The notes under the pieces: generated by a model
The model's database searches: none
Seen by the model: only the letters and a program-made list of their open reading frames with translations
What the model was told of the DNA's origin: nothing
Shown: positions 6,985-16,168 of the stretch, in pieces
How positions within the stretch are numbered: position 1 is the stretch's first letter
Layout of the letters: every line of letters begins with the position of its first letter
Origin: Phascolarctobacterium_A succinatutens_B
GTDB lineage: Bacteria > Bacillota > Negativicutes > Acidaminococcales > Acidaminococcaceae
Length of the DNA stretch: 64,000 nt
Assembly: GCF_958453765.1 (NCBI RefSeq)
Contig: NZ_CAUDZA010000008.1
Span: 1-64,000, forward strand
Direction: 5' to 3'
Translations under genes and position numbers: made by a program

Positions 6985-8499
6985 TTATTGTTTGTCGTTA
7001 TCGTCGAAGATATCGCCGCATTCAGGGCAGAACTTAGGCGGATGGTGCGGATCTGGCGGCTCCCAGCCACACTTATCGCACTTGAACAGCGGTGCTCCCT
7101 CAGGCTTCTTGCTGCCGCATTCAGCGCAGAACTTGCCTTTGTTTACAGCGCCGCAGCTGCAGGTCCAGCCATCCTCTGCCGGTTTGTCTTCCGGCTTCTT
7201 GCTGCCGCAGTTAGCACAGAACTTACCAGTATTGGTAGTGCCGCAGCTGCAGGTCCAGCTGCCCTCTGCCGGTTTCGGCTCAGGCTTCTTGCCGCCGCAG
7301 TTAGCGCAGAACTTGCCGGTATTAGTAGTGCCACAGCTGCAGGTCCAGGCATCTGCTGCCGGTGCTGCTGCCGCAGGGGCGGCAGGGGCGGCCGGCGGCG
7401 GAGTAGGAGGTTGCGGCTGTTGCGGATAAGGCGGTTGTCCGTAAGGAGGCTGTTGGCCGTAAGGATTCTGCTGAGCATACATCTGCTGCTGTTGTCCTTG
7501 GGCAAACAAGCCAGCCACATTTGCGCCACCGGCCATTCCGGCCATATTCATGCCAACAAAACCGCCCATTGCACCCATGCCGCCTTCATTGCCAGCTGCA
7601 ATACGCATAGCGTCTGCAGTAGCACCAGCCATAGCTGCTGCTGCACGGTTCGGATTGCTGAGCATCTGGATATCTTTCAGACGTTGAGCATCTTCCTCAG
7701 ACATGGTTACGCTTGCCAGTGCGAAGGAATAAACCTCTACACCACGGCGGTCACGCCATTGGTCGCTCAAATCTTCGTTCAAAGCGTTAGCGATTTCTTT
7801 GCCATGACGCGGCAGTGCGCTGTAACGCATACCGTTTTCAGTGAGCGTACCGAGGGCAACGCCCAGGCTCATCATGAGCTCGCTCTTCATCTGGCTGTCA
7901 ATCTGGTCACGACGATATTCGTCAGTGATGTTGGAGCATACATTGGTGTAGAACAGCAGCGGATTAGTGATCTTATAGCTGTATTCACCGAAGCAACGGA
8001 TACCAACTTCCCAATCAATGCCTAAGTTGTTGTCAATCAGGCGTACAGGAATCGGCTGAGCGGTACCAAACTTGTTGCCGTAAATTTCCTTCATATTGAA
8101 GTAATATACGCGCTGATCCTTGCCGGGATCACCGCCGAAGGTAAAACGTTTACCGATCTGACCGAAAATCGCCTTTACATTATCCTTCAGATCGCCGGTA
8201 AAGATAGACGGTTCAGTAGAAGTATCGTATACATATTCGCCGGGCTCGTTGCACATATCTACAACCTTGCCCTGCTCAACGATAATCATGCACTGACCTT
8301 CGTTGACAGCAACAACGCTGCCATTACTGATGATGTTGTCTTCTGCAGAAGTGTTAGAGCTGCGTCCTTGGCTGGACGTACGCTTCATACCCTTGGTTAC
8401 CAGAACCTCGGGAGGCATGCTTTCGCAATAGAAAAACTCTTTCCATTGGTCGCCCAGTACGCCGCCTACAGCGCCCATTGCCGCTTTAATTAAACCCAT
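6985..8499 (-). CDS. SPFH-domain protein with C-terminal zinc ribbons, YdjI-like
   Basis: 504 residues. An SPFH/virion-core-type domain fills about 1-290, followed by Met/Gly/Ala-rich and Gln/Pro-rich linkers (about 300-385), and then four zinc ribbons. The first three are near-identical repeats of the type WTCSCG...GKFCANCG; the fourth is CDKC...CPEC. Homologues scaffold membrane-stress assemblies at the inner membrane. First gene of the operon reaching to 4388. Predicted promoter is operator site A, about 240 bases upstream. Confidence 0.85.
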   Translation of the reverse strand: MGLIKAAMGAVGGVLGDQWKEFFYCESMPPEVLVTKGMKRTSSQGRSSNTSAEDNIISNGSVVAVNEGQCMIIVEQGKVVDMCNEPGEYVYDTSTEPSIFTGDLKDNVKAIFGQIGKRFTFGGDPGKDQRVYYFNMKEIYGNKFGTAQPIPVRLIDNNLGIDWEVGIRCFGEYSYKITNPLLFYTNVCSNITDEYRRDQIDSQMKSELMMSLGVALGTLTENGMRYSALPRHGKEIANALNEDLSDQWRDRRGVEVYSFALASVTMSEEDAQRLKDIQMLSNPNRAAAAMAGATADAMRIAAGNEGGMGAMGGFVGMNMAGMAGGANVAGLFAQGQQQQMYAQQNPYGQQPPYGQPPYPQQPQPPTPPPAAPAAPAAAAPAADAWTCSCGTTNTGKFCANCGGKKPEPKPAEGSWTCSCGTTNTGKFCANCGSKKPEDKPAEDGWTCSCGAVNKGKFCAECGSKKPEGAPLFKCDKCGWEPPDPHHPPKFCPECGDIFDDNDKQ

Positions 8500-8744
8500 A
8501 ATACAACCTCCTTTTGTATCACTAAAAAATTAACAATTATATTTTATCAAATCCCGCTTAATATTAACAGGACTTTGAATAAAACAGCTGTACACTTATC
8601 AGCCAAGAAATTGTAAAATATTTATCTTATCCTTATCTGTAGTAAAAAACTATTCACTAATACTTTGATTTGTGATAAACTAATTGTTAGACAATCTTTG
8701 CAAATTATCTGTGCAGGTAAGCTGTTTTCCGCTTCCTTGCCTTA

Positions 8745-8799
8745 AGTTTAATATAAAAATTGCATTTCGTCACTACACCAAATGGCGATTTCGGGTAGG
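8745..8799 (-). promoter_or_regulatory. Regulon promoter site A (SPFH operon)
   Basis: Palindrome arms 8772-8781 and 8790-8799 (the latter TTCGGGTAGG), 8-base centre. Read on the minus strand the weaker arm ends 21 bp before TAAACT, a 4/6 match to TATAAT. This is the weakest of nine sites. It points toward the SPFH operon, leaving a leader of about 240 bases. Read toward the lipoprotein gene, no -10 appears at the fixed spacing. Confidence 0.5.
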
Positions 8800-8865
8800 A
8801 TAAGGGTAAATTTTCCTTATTTTTTACCTTTTTTCTCTAAAAATACTCTTTCAGGAGGTTTTTTC

Positions 8866-10245
8866 ATGTCTGTTGTATCAAAAAAAATTTCTGATTCCTT
8901 ATACAGTATGTTGGTGCTGTTACTGCTCTGTCTTGTTACCGCTTTCAGCAGTGGCTGCGGCAATAAGGCATCACTCGACCCGGCCAAGCCGGTAACTCTC
9001 ACCATCTGGCACGTTTACGGCAACCAGACCAATTCCCCATTTAATGATACAATAGAAAAATTCAATGCCTCTGAGGGTAAGGCCAAAGGCGTCATTGTCA
9101 AGGTTGCTTCCGTAAGCAGCTCTAATGTTATCGACAAAGCTTTATTCGCCTCTGCCAAGCAGGAGCCTGGCGCTGTGCCGCTGCCCGACCTTTTTACCGC
9201 CTATCCGCGTGTAATCCCCGCAATGCACGATAAGCTGCTGCATTGGGACAAATACCTTAATAAAGAAGATTTAGCTGTTTACCAGCCGGAATTTTTATCC
9301 GAAGGCTATCAGGATAAGGAGTTGCTGATGCTGCCGGTAGCAAAATCCACCGAGCTGCTTTTTGTAAACCAGACATATTTTGACCGCTTTGCTGCGGCAA
9401 CAGGTGCCAGCACCGATGATTTCGCCGATTATGACAAGCTTTTTGCGCTCTGCCGCAAGTATTATACCTGGACCGGCGGCAAAAACATGTGCCAGCTGGA
9501 TGATTTCTATAACTATTACCTGACGAGCATGGCTTCCTTGGGCGACCCGTTAATCAAGGACGGCAAGCCGGACCTTGCCAGTTCCAACTTCAAGCGCATC
9601 TTCCGTGCCGCAGCCGAGCCTGCTATCGCCGGTGGTCTGGGCATTGAAAAGGGTTATGCGGCCGATGCCTGGAAAACAGCCGATTTAATCAGCAACGTCG
9701 GCTCTACCGCCGCCATTCTTTATATGCGCGATTACGTCACTAATCCCGACAACACGCGTGAAACTATCGTTACCAACTATTATCCCTGCCCTGTTTTCAG
9801 CGGTGGTAAGGTAACACTGCTGCAGCGCGGTGTAGGATTATTTGCCATCAAAAGCACAGACGAACGCAAAAATCTTGGTGCCGTTGTTTTTGCAAAATGG
9901 CTGGCGCAGGAAAACAGCAATTTGAATTTTGCTATGCAGGCAGGCTACCTGCCAACCAATAAGGAAGCACTGCCAAAACTGCTGAATAATCCGCAAGATG
10001 TGCATAACTTAAAATATCGCAAGCTGTATACCTGCATGCAGCAGGTATACAAAAAAGGCACCTGGCTGCATCTGCCTCACAACGCCGCCGACATCCAGCA
10101 AAATCTGGAATATGGCAGCAAAAACATTCTGCGCGCTGCCCACCGGCAATATCTGCAGGCAGTGGCCGATGGCGCAAATCCTCAGCAAACGCTTGATAAG
10201 TTAGTAGAAGAAAGTTATCAGAAGCTGCTGAATTACAAGCAATAA
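8866..10245 (+). CDS. Extracellular solute-binding lipoprotein, family 1
   Basis: 459 residues, resembling sugar-type ABC solute-binding proteins (VTLTIWHVYGNQ at the mature N-terminus, then FNDTIEKFN). The start at 8866 is chosen because AGGAGG lies 7 bp before it and it gives a proper signal peptide with lipobox SSGC; the longer frame would begin 28 codons upstream without these. No permease or ATPase genes are adjacent. Instead it forms a two-gene unit (29-bp gap) with a membrane-bound LuxR-type regulator, suggesting it presents a ligand to a sensor rather than feeding a transporter. Confidence 0.85.
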   Translation: MSVVSKKISDSLYSMLVLLLLCLVTAFSSGCGNKASLDPAKPVTLTIWHVYGNQTNSPFNDTIEKFNASEGKAKGVIVKVASVSSSNVIDKALFASAKQEPGAVPLPDLFTAYPRVIPAMHDKLLHWDKYLNKEDLAVYQPEFLSEGYQDKELLMLPVAKSTELLFVNQTYFDRFAAATGASTDDFADYDKLFALCRKYYTWTGGKNMCQLDDFYNYYLTSMASLGDPLIKDGKPDLASSNFKRIFRAAAEPAIAGGLGIEKGYAADAWKTADLISNVGSTAAILYMRDYVTNPDNTRETIVTNYYPCPVFSGGKVTLLQRGVGLFAIKSTDERKNLGAVVFAKWLAQENSNLNFAMQAGYLPTNKEALPKLLNNPQDVHNLKYRKLYTCMQQVYKKGTWLHLPHNAADIQQNLEYGSKNILRAAHRQYLQAVADGANPQQTLDKLVEESYQKLLNYKQ

Positions 10246-10274
10246 GCCAAAAAATCCTACCAAGGAGGCTCTTA

Positions 10275-12092
10275 ATGCTCAATAAGCTCACCAAAATAAA
10301 AAGACTGCTGCTTATAGGCAAAGAAATATGGCATAACAAACGCTCCATGCGCAGCCGTTTTATTATTTACCTGCTGTCACTGGTGCTGCTGGCAGGTTCT
10401 GCTATGCTGATCCTGTTAAACGTTATCGGCATAGTACAGCCACCAAGCCATGATATCGACCGCTTTCTTGAATATGAGCTTAACACCCGTACCAACGATA
10501 TCAAACGCCAGATGAACGCGCTGGCTGCGCACAATATCGATTTGTCGCAACAGCTGCAGAATGATATCGACCGCGTTATGCTGGAGCAGGGCATTTACAA
10601 TAATTATGATGCCTTGAACAACAATCCCGAGGCTTTGACAGCGATTCAGCAAGCAACCTACCAGACTCTTGCTGCCAAGATGCAGCAGGCTCCAGCCAGC
10701 GGCGCCCTGTATCTGCTCAACGCCAGCGTCAACACGAATCTGTTGGAACCAACCTATAACGGTCTTTTTCTCAAATTTACCAATATCTATTCCGAAAACA
10801 CCCTTTTCAATGAAACATGTATGTTCCGCGGCAACCCTCAGGTTGCCCGCAATAACAACATCAGCCTTTACAGCACCTGGCAACTGGAGCTTAACGTCCA
10901 CGCCTATCCGCAGGCCGATAAGCTGCTGCATGCCAAGGAAAATAATATTTCCCAACAATATATCCTGACAGACGTTGCCCACCTCAAAGAAAGCTGGGAG
11001 CAGTCCCGTCTTTTCCTGATGCCTATTAACAGTAATAACGGCAGGATTATCGGTATCTGCGGCTTTGAAATCAGCAGCGTTTACTTCCAACAGCGCACCA
11101 AGCAGGCCAATTACAAGGGGTATCCGCTGATTACCGCTATTCTCGATAAAAAGGCGGACAACGAATACCAGGGACAGCTTTCCAATCCGGCCTCCTTCGT
11201 CAATGCTACTATAAAAATGAGCTCCGACGGAGAGCACGAATTCTTTACCGCAGGTCAGGAAAGATTCATCGGCTACACCGCACCCCTGAAAGTCGGTGCC
11301 TCTGAGCACAAGGTAGCAGTCATGCTGCCTGCCGACAGCTATTATCATCTGCAGAAGCAGGCTAAAATGCGTCTGCTGATAATGCTGGGTATTATTCTCC
11401 TGCTTTCATTGCTGTCTGCCGGTTATTTCAGCAAAAGATATGTAGACCCGCTGGTAGCGGATTTGCAGCAGCTGCAGCAAAACCCCGACGCTCCTCCGCA
11501 ATCCAATGTGCTGGAGCTTAACCAGTTCTTTGAATTTCTGCAGAGCCATTCCGAGCAGCAGGCCGAAAAAATGCGTCAGCTGCAAAGCGAAAACAATCAG
11601 GTACAAAAACAGTACGGCCTTGCCGCCGTACGTCTGCAGGAGGCACAGGAAAAGCAAAAGCAGACGGCCAACCAATACTTTCAGCTGGAGGAACAGCTTG
11701 CCGCCCTGCAGAATGAAATTCAACAGGTACGCCTGCAAATGGAGCAGACGCAGCAAGAAAAGCTGCAGGCTCAGCAGGAACGCGAGCAGGCTCAGCAGCA
11801 GTTCAACTTTGCCCAAGCTGCTTTGGAAAAAGCCATTGAAAAGAAGCTGGAATCCGTCGATCCCGACAGTTATCAGATGTTTATCGATAATCTTGCTACG
11901 CTGACACCTAAGGAGGAGGACATCTTTAACCTTTATGTACAAGGCTGCTCTACCAAAGATATTATCAGCCAGCTTGGTATTACCGAAAACACCTTAAAAT
12001 ATCATAATAAAAATATCTACAGCAAGCTGGGTGTAAAAACCCGTAAGGAGCTGCTGCAGTATATCGAACTGATGCGTAACGCAGAGCATTGA
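10275..12092 (+). CDS. Membrane-tethered LuxR-type transcription regulator
   Basis: 605 residues. Transmembrane helix 1 is at about 29-54, an extracytoplasmic sensor-like region spans about 55-363 (possibly Cache-like), and helix 2 is at about 366-386. A long Gln/Glu-rich coiled coil covers about 420-540, and a LuxR/GerE helix-turn-helix about 544-600 (LTPKEEDIF, CSTKDIISQLGITENTLKYH). There is no kinase or receiver domain, so it would act as a one-component transmembrane regulator. AAGGAGG precedes the start. Co-transcribed with the solute-binding lipoprotein, which may be its periplasmic partner. Confidence 0.85.
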   Translation: MLNKLTKIKRLLLIGKEIWHNKRSMRSRFIIYLLSLVLLAGSAMLILLNVIGIVQPPSHDIDRFLEYELNTRTNDIKRQMNALAAHNIDLSQQLQNDIDRVMLEQGIYNNYDALNNNPEALTAIQQATYQTLAAKMQQAPASGALYLLNASVNTNLLEPTYNGLFLKFTNIYSENTLFNETCMFRGNPQVARNNNISLYSTWQLELNVHAYPQADKLLHAKENNISQQYILTDVAHLKESWEQSRLFLMPINSNNGRIIGICGFEISSVYFQQRTKQANYKGYPLITAILDKKADNEYQGQLSNPASFVNATIKMSSDGEHEFFTAGQERFIGYTAPLKVGASEHKVAVMLPADSYYHLQKQAKMRLLIMLGIILLLSLLSAGYFSKRYVDPLVADLQQLQQNPDAPPQSNVLELNQFFEFLQSHSEQQAEKMRQLQSENNQVQKQYGLAAVRLQEAQEKQKQTANQYFQLEEQLAALQNEIQQVRLQMEQTQQEKLQAQQEREQAQQQFNFAQAALEKAIEKKLESVDPDSYQMFIDNLATLTPKEEDIFNLYVQGCSTKDIISQLGITENTLKYHNKNIYSKLGVKTRKELLQYIELMRNAEH

Positions 12093-12108
12093 CGCACCAA
12101 AGCAAGCA

Positions 12109-12147
12109 AAAAGCCTCCGGCGAGTTTACTCGTCGGAGGCTTTCGTT
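12109..12147 (+). terminator. Terminator after the LuxR-type gene
   Basis: AAAGCCTCCG...CGGAGGCTTT with a CGAG/CTCG inner stem, followed by TTCGTTATTT. It closes the lipoprotein/regulator operon. Confidence 0.85.
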
Positions 12148-12250
12148 ATTTAGGGGTTACTATTGCAATATTAACTTTATCGCTCATTTTTATTATATAT
12201 ATAGCCATACACACTGCTAAAACCAAATATCCAATTTAAGCTATAATTCA

Positions 12251-12283
12251 AACACCCCCCAAAATATATCTTTCGGGGGTGTT
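12251..12283. terminator. Terminator at the end of the nucleotidase operon
   Basis: AACACCCCC pairs with GGGGGTGTT around an AT-rich loop, located between convergent operons. The following T content is moderate on both strands. Confidence 0.6.
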
Positions 12284-12335
12284 CAAATCTTTATTTCTTA
12301 AATTTTACAGCTTCTGTCATGCCTTCTACCCTACA

Positions 12336-13397
12336 TTACAGCTGCAGGATGAAGAATTCATCTTTAATATTTTTTCTGTCATTGCTGAGGGCAACCAAAA
12401 CTCTGTTATCAGGCATATTTGCCAGGTTTACACATGCACCGATGCTGGTTTCCTTATTATCGGTCAAATCCTTATAACTTACGGTACCAACCAGAGTGCC
12501 GGTGTTCTTTCTGTAAATCTGTAGCTGCTGCTTGTCTACAGAGGAATCGCTGACTACCAGATATTCATCAGTCAAAGCTATATCGGTTAAGGAATTGATG
12601 GCCTTGCTATCTTCACGTTTTTCCTTGCCGATGACGCGTTTTTGCTTGCCATTGAAGTCATAAACGCTTACCAGGCCTACATCCTGGGTGCCGATACGCG
12701 CATTGCCGCCAACATAGAAATCACCGTTTCTGTCTGCAACAACGCTCTGCGGAATATTGATTTTATCCTTGTCGGCAGCATCACGGCTTCTGGATTCCTT
12801 ACGTACTGTGCCTAAATCCTTGCCTACTCTGTAGCCGTTGCGAAGATCAACCTTTCTCATTTCGCCCTGGTTCATCCAAATCAAAGCCTTGTCCGCATTG
12901 CCCTTAGGAATTACAACAAGGTTATTGAAGCGTCCTTGTGCCTCTTCAATACGTTTGGTTTCGCTATCGAAATAGTTGAGTCTCATTCTCTTATTGGTAT
13001 AGAAAATGCCTCTGGTGCCGTCGGAAGAAATCTTAGCATTACCGGACAAAGCATCAACATTATTGTCCAACATGCGCAGACCATCTTTATCCCACTGCAT
13101 CTGCACAAGTCTGTCCTTAACGTTGGCATAAATCATATCTCTGCCGACAACAGCCACTCTCATACCCTTGCTATAAGTATTTTGCAAATGCAGATTAGGA
13201 TTATTTTTCAGAGTAAAGAGCTTAAATGTATTAATGCCGACCTTAACATCCTTATTCGGCAAATCCTTCAAATCAGCAGCAATAGGTTTCGGTTTAGGAG
13301 GCTCGCTGGTGCCTTTGTCACCCCCGCCGCAGCCGGCAATAAAGCTGCAGGCCAGAAGTCCGGCCAAAATTCCCATCGCAATACGTTTCTTCAACAT
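12336..13397 (-). CDS. Lipoprotein, beta-propeller-like, unknown function
   Basis: 353 residues with a signal peptide ending in lipobox IAGC, a Lys/Pro linker, then repeated short beta segments with DRNGDFYVGGN- and ALTDEYLVVSD-type turns that suggest a propeller fold. The ATG at 13397 is chosen because AAGGAG is 9 bp upstream; the ATG three codons earlier touches the Shine-Dalgarno. It follows the 5'-nucleotidase by 34 bp and shares its promoter (site B). I do not recognise the family. Confidence 0.75.
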   Translation of the reverse strand: MLKKRIAMGILAGLLACSFIAGCGGGDKGTSEPPKPKPIAADLKDLPNKDVKVGINTFKLFTLKNNPNLHLQNTYSKGMRVAVVGRDMIYANVKDRLVQMQWDKDGLRMLDNNVDALSGNAKISSDGTRGIFYTNKRMRLNYFDSETKRIEEAQGRFNNLVVIPKGNADKALIWMNQGEMRKVDLRNGYRVGKDLGTVRKESRSRDAADKDKINIPQSVVADRNGDFYVGGNARIGTQDVGLVSVYDFNGKQKRVIGKEKREDSKAINSLTDIALTDEYLVVSDSSVDKQQLQIYRKNTGTLVGTVSYKDLTDNKETSIGACVNLANMPDNRVLVALSNDRKNIKDEFFILQL

Positions 13398-13431
13398 AAC
13401 AATCATCTCCTTGTTTTATATAGAACGCTCT

Positions 13432-15048
13432 TTATTTGATAACGATACGGCCATCGCCGTAAGGATTAGCATATTGCTCGCCAACCTTGCCGTTCAGATG
13501 ATTCTGCAGATATTCCATAATCGTATCTGCGTCACTCATCATTTCGTCCTGTACCAGACGTGCGCCCTTGAACATCGTCATGCCGTCACCACCGAATTTC
13601 AGCATATAGGAAGTGCCGCCAACAGTATATTTTTTCTTAACGTCTAACGGTTTGCCGTCAATTTTAACATCGCTTACGCGACGGGCACCGGCAACACGCA
13701 CGAAATTGCCCTTGGCATCCAGCTCAACGCTGGAAGCAACGGAGCTGTCGAGCGTGTAGCTCAGGCCAGATACCTGCATAAAGCCGCCGCTTTCTTCAGG
13801 ATAGCTGATAGCGCCCATCTCCAGAGCATCCAGAATCTGTTGGCCGCTGGCCTCTAATACTACGCACATATTACCGAAGGGGAAGGCCTCCAGCAAATCG
13901 TTGTAGCTGATTACGCCGGTTTTGATTTCGTTGCGGATACTGCCGCCGTTCGCCAGCACTACATCGCAATCAAGCACTGCTCGATAAGCATCGGCAACAA
14001 AGTCGCCCAAGCTGCATTCACGGTTGCGCACGATGCGCTCACCGGTTGCAGGATCATTGCTGCGCAGCTGTACCAAGGCTTCGCCCACAGGCTGCTTCAG
14101 CAAAGGCTCATAGGTTTTTATTTCCTGGGCAATAACTCTTGCGATATTGGCATCCTTGCCGTTGGATTCGGTAATCAGCTGACTCTTCAGCTTGCCGTCG
14201 GGAGTAATTACCAGCTCGCCTACAGTTTTCAGCTTAGTACCGGTCTGCGCCAACAACACATCCTTGCCTACTTTATTTTTAACCATACGGGTGAAACGCT
14301 CGTGAGAGTGTCCGTCGATAACAGCGTCTACGCCCTGAGTGTTTTTAGCAACGCTTTCGCTGCTCCACTGCGGGGTAGTGCCGTCCATGCCCAAATGGCC
14401 AACGATAAATACATAGTCCGCGCCTTCTTTGCGCGCCTTATCAACATTCTTCTGCAGCTGTTTGTACAGCTTGCTGCCGCTCTTATCCTCGCAGAAGCTG
14501 TAAATATACTGTCCCTTCTCATTTTGGAAGAAGGTAGGCGTAGAGGTTGTCAGGCTTTCCGGTGTGCTCGCACCCACAAAGGCTACCTTGGTATCCTCAT
14601 ACTGCATAATTTTGTAGCCCGGCAGAACCTGCTTGTTGTTGCCTGCATAAACAAAATTTGCACAGTAATAGCCTGCACGCTGCAGCGGTACCAGCTCCAT
14701 GAAGCGGTCCATGCCGTAGTCAAATTCATGGTTACCGGGAATGCAGAAGTCATAACCCAGATAATTCATAATATCGACAACTGCCAAGCCACGGGACAGC
14801 TTGCCGATAGGTGCACCTTGAATAGCATCACCTGCATCCACCAGCGCCACGTTCGGCGTTCTTGCCAGGGCATCCTTTTTAATCTGCGCCAGACCGGCAA
14901 AGCCGATATTATCATTAATACCGCAATGGATATCATTAGTATGCAGAATAACAATGTCGTGCTCCAGCGCCCACGCCATCAGCGGAGCAGAAACAGTCAT
15001 CGCTGCAGTCACCAAAAACAGCGATGTTTTTTTCAGGAATTTTTTCAT
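13432..15048 (-). CDS. Exported 5'-nucleotidase / 2',3'-cyclic phosphodiesterase family
   Basis: 538 residues with a signal peptide. The metallophosphatase half has the metal motifs TNDIHCG, GDAIQG, GNHEFDYG and GHSHERF; the C-terminal substrate domain has NGGSIRNEI and the AFPFGN segment. It should release nucleosides and phosphate from nucleotides in the periplasm, like UshA/YfkN relatives. Start at the ATG with AAGGAAG upstream; an in-frame GTG three codons earlier overlaps the Shine-Dalgarno. Promoter site B gives a leader of about 27 bases. Works naturally with the exported nucleoside hydrolase at 20.8 kb. Confidence 0.93.
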   Translation of the reverse strand: MKKFLKKTSLFLVTAAMTVSAPLMAWALEHDIVILHTNDIHCGINDNIGFAGLAQIKKDALARTPNVALVDAGDAIQGAPIGKLSRGLAVVDIMNYLGYDFCIPGNHEFDYGMDRFMELVPLQRAGYYCANFVYAGNNKQVLPGYKIMQYEDTKVAFVGASTPESLTTSTPTFFQNEKGQYIYSFCEDKSGSKLYKQLQKNVDKARKEGADYVFIVGHLGMDGTTPQWSSESVAKNTQGVDAVIDGHSHERFTRMVKNKVGKDVLLAQTGTKLKTVGELVITPDGKLKSQLITESNGKDANIARVIAQEIKTYEPLLKQPVGEALVQLRSNDPATGERIVRNRECSLGDFVADAYRAVLDCDVVLANGGSIRNEIKTGVISYNDLLEAFPFGNMCVVLEASGQQILDALEMGAISYPEESGGFMQVSGLSYTLDSSVASSVELDAKGNFVRVAGARRVSDVKIDGKPLDVKKKYTVGGTSYMLKFGGDGMTMFKGARLVQDEMMSDADTIMEYLQNHLNGKVGEQYANPYGDGRIVIK

Positions 15049-15080
15049 ATACACCACTTCCTTCCAGCTTTTGTAATTAT

Positions 15081-15135
15081 ATTATAAGCAAGAAGCAGCA
15101 AAAGCGCCCCACCCCAAAGGCCGATTTCGGGTAGG
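15081..15135 (-). promoter_or_regulatory. Regulon promoter site B (5'-nucleotidase operon)
   Basis: Distal arm TTCGGGTAGG (plus-strand reading) at 15126-15135, proximal arm CCCACCCCAA at 15108-15117, 8-base centre. Then exactly 21 bp to a perfect TATAAT on the minus strand. The -35 position reads GGGCGC, so the promoter probably needs an activator. Confidence 0.85.
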
Positions 15136-15194
15136 GTAAGGCAAAAAAAACAGGCTTTTCAGCGTATTTTCCGATTATTTCGGCCTTAGCATAC

Positions 15195-15236
15195 AAAAAC
15201 GCAGCCTACCGGAAGCACCGGAAGGCTGCTTGTTTT
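15195..15236 (-). terminator. Terminator after the 215-residue exported protein gene
   Basis: GCAGCCT pairs with AGGCTGC, with an inner CCGG/CCGG stem. On the minus strand it ends in a TTTT run. It separates this gene from promoter site B downstream, showing that site B is not itself a terminator. Confidence 0.8.
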
Positions 15237-15268
15237 ATAATGCTATTGTTTTTTAAGCTGAATTATTC

Positions 15269-15916
15269 TCAGGCCCACGGATCATCTGCTGCCGGAGTCT
15301 GGATGCCGCTCAGCAGTCCCTTATAATCCCACAGGAACCATTCGCCGGTAGAAGCCTTTTGGCGTACGGTCATCGGGCGAGGGCTGTCGGCACCGCCACA
15401 GGTAATCAGGAAGCGTGCATAGCCTTCCTCCTGATAAGTATAGGCATTGGTTTTAATCTCTACGGTATACGGCATATCCGGCTGATAGTTATTCGCCGGA
15501 GTTGCGCCCATAAAGTAGGAGCGCATCAGATACTGTCTGCCGCGGAAACGGTCTGCGAGGAACTGTTCATCTCTTTTGGGTACCGGTCTTGGTCCCAACA
15601 GCTTGTTGAGCATAGCAATTGCCTCTGCCGGGTTTGTTTCGTAGCGAGCCAGTGCTGCTACGGTATAAGCTGCAACCTGCTGAGCATCGGTTTCCGGTCC
15701 GATTTCAGCTGCCGATTGCGGCAGATTCTGGAAAATGACACGTCTGGTTTTTTCTTGCTTCTCCACTTTATTCACCGCCCTGTTAATAGTATTATCAATG
15801 GTTCTGTCGATCATTCTGTCTACGCCAATTCTTCTGTTCCAGTCAAGAGCTTCTGCTGATTGCAATTGTCCCGCCAAAAACATTGCGCAGCAAGCTAATA
15901 CAATACCTTTTTTCAT
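15269..15916 (-). CDS. Exported protein, unknown function
   Basis: 215 residues from the ATG at 15916, which has AGGAGG 8 bp upstream and yields a clean signal peptide ending QSAEA; a longer frame to 15964 lacks this. The mature part contains a basic amphipathic stretch (RMIDRTIDNTINRAV), a helical middle and a C-terminal beta-rich domain with MTVRQKASTGEWFLWDY, which resembles small periplasmic domains built around a WxLWDY turn. Not recognised. Promoter site C. Confidence 0.75.
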   Translation of the reverse strand: MKKGIVLACCAMFLAGQLQSAEALDWNRRIGVDRMIDRTIDNTINRAVNKVEKQEKTRRVIFQNLPQSAAEIGPETDAQQVAAYTVAALARYETNPAEAIAMLNKLLGPRPVPKRDEQFLADRFRGRQYLMRSYFMGATPANNYQPDMPYTVEIKTNAYTYQEEGYARFLITCGGADSPRPMTVRQKASTGEWFLWDYKGLLSGIQTPAADDPWA

Positions 15917-15980
15917 TTGTTGCACCTCCTCAGAATTATCCTGCGCTATTACAGGCGCAGGCATGTTTCCTTACAAGCTC

Positions 15981-16035
15981 ATTGTACAACGGAATGTGCT
16001 AAAGCACCCCACCCAAACTGTCGATTTCGGGTAGG
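15981..16035 (-). promoter_or_regulatory. Regulon promoter site C
   Basis: Arms CCCACCCAAA (16008-16017) and TTCGGGTAGG (16026-16035), 8-base centre, 21 bp to TACAAT on the minus strand; -35 position GGGTGC. Predicted start about 58 bases before the exported protein gene. Confidence 0.8.
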
Positions 16036-16168
16036 ATGAGCAAAATTTTTCTGTTTTTCAAGGAAATTTCTGCCCAAAGCAGCAGCCCCGGCATTGTCAT
16101 ACACAGCAATCTCAGTAACCGCATCAGCGCCACACCATTGCCAAAAATAGTGCGCAAGCATCTGCTGC

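Noticed and set aside
8790..8826. Site A as promoter of the solute-binding lipoprotein
   Set aside because: At the fixed 21-bp spacing toward that gene the sequence is TTTTTA, not a -10. The other direction gives TAAACT and keeps the weaker arm proximal, as at other sites.
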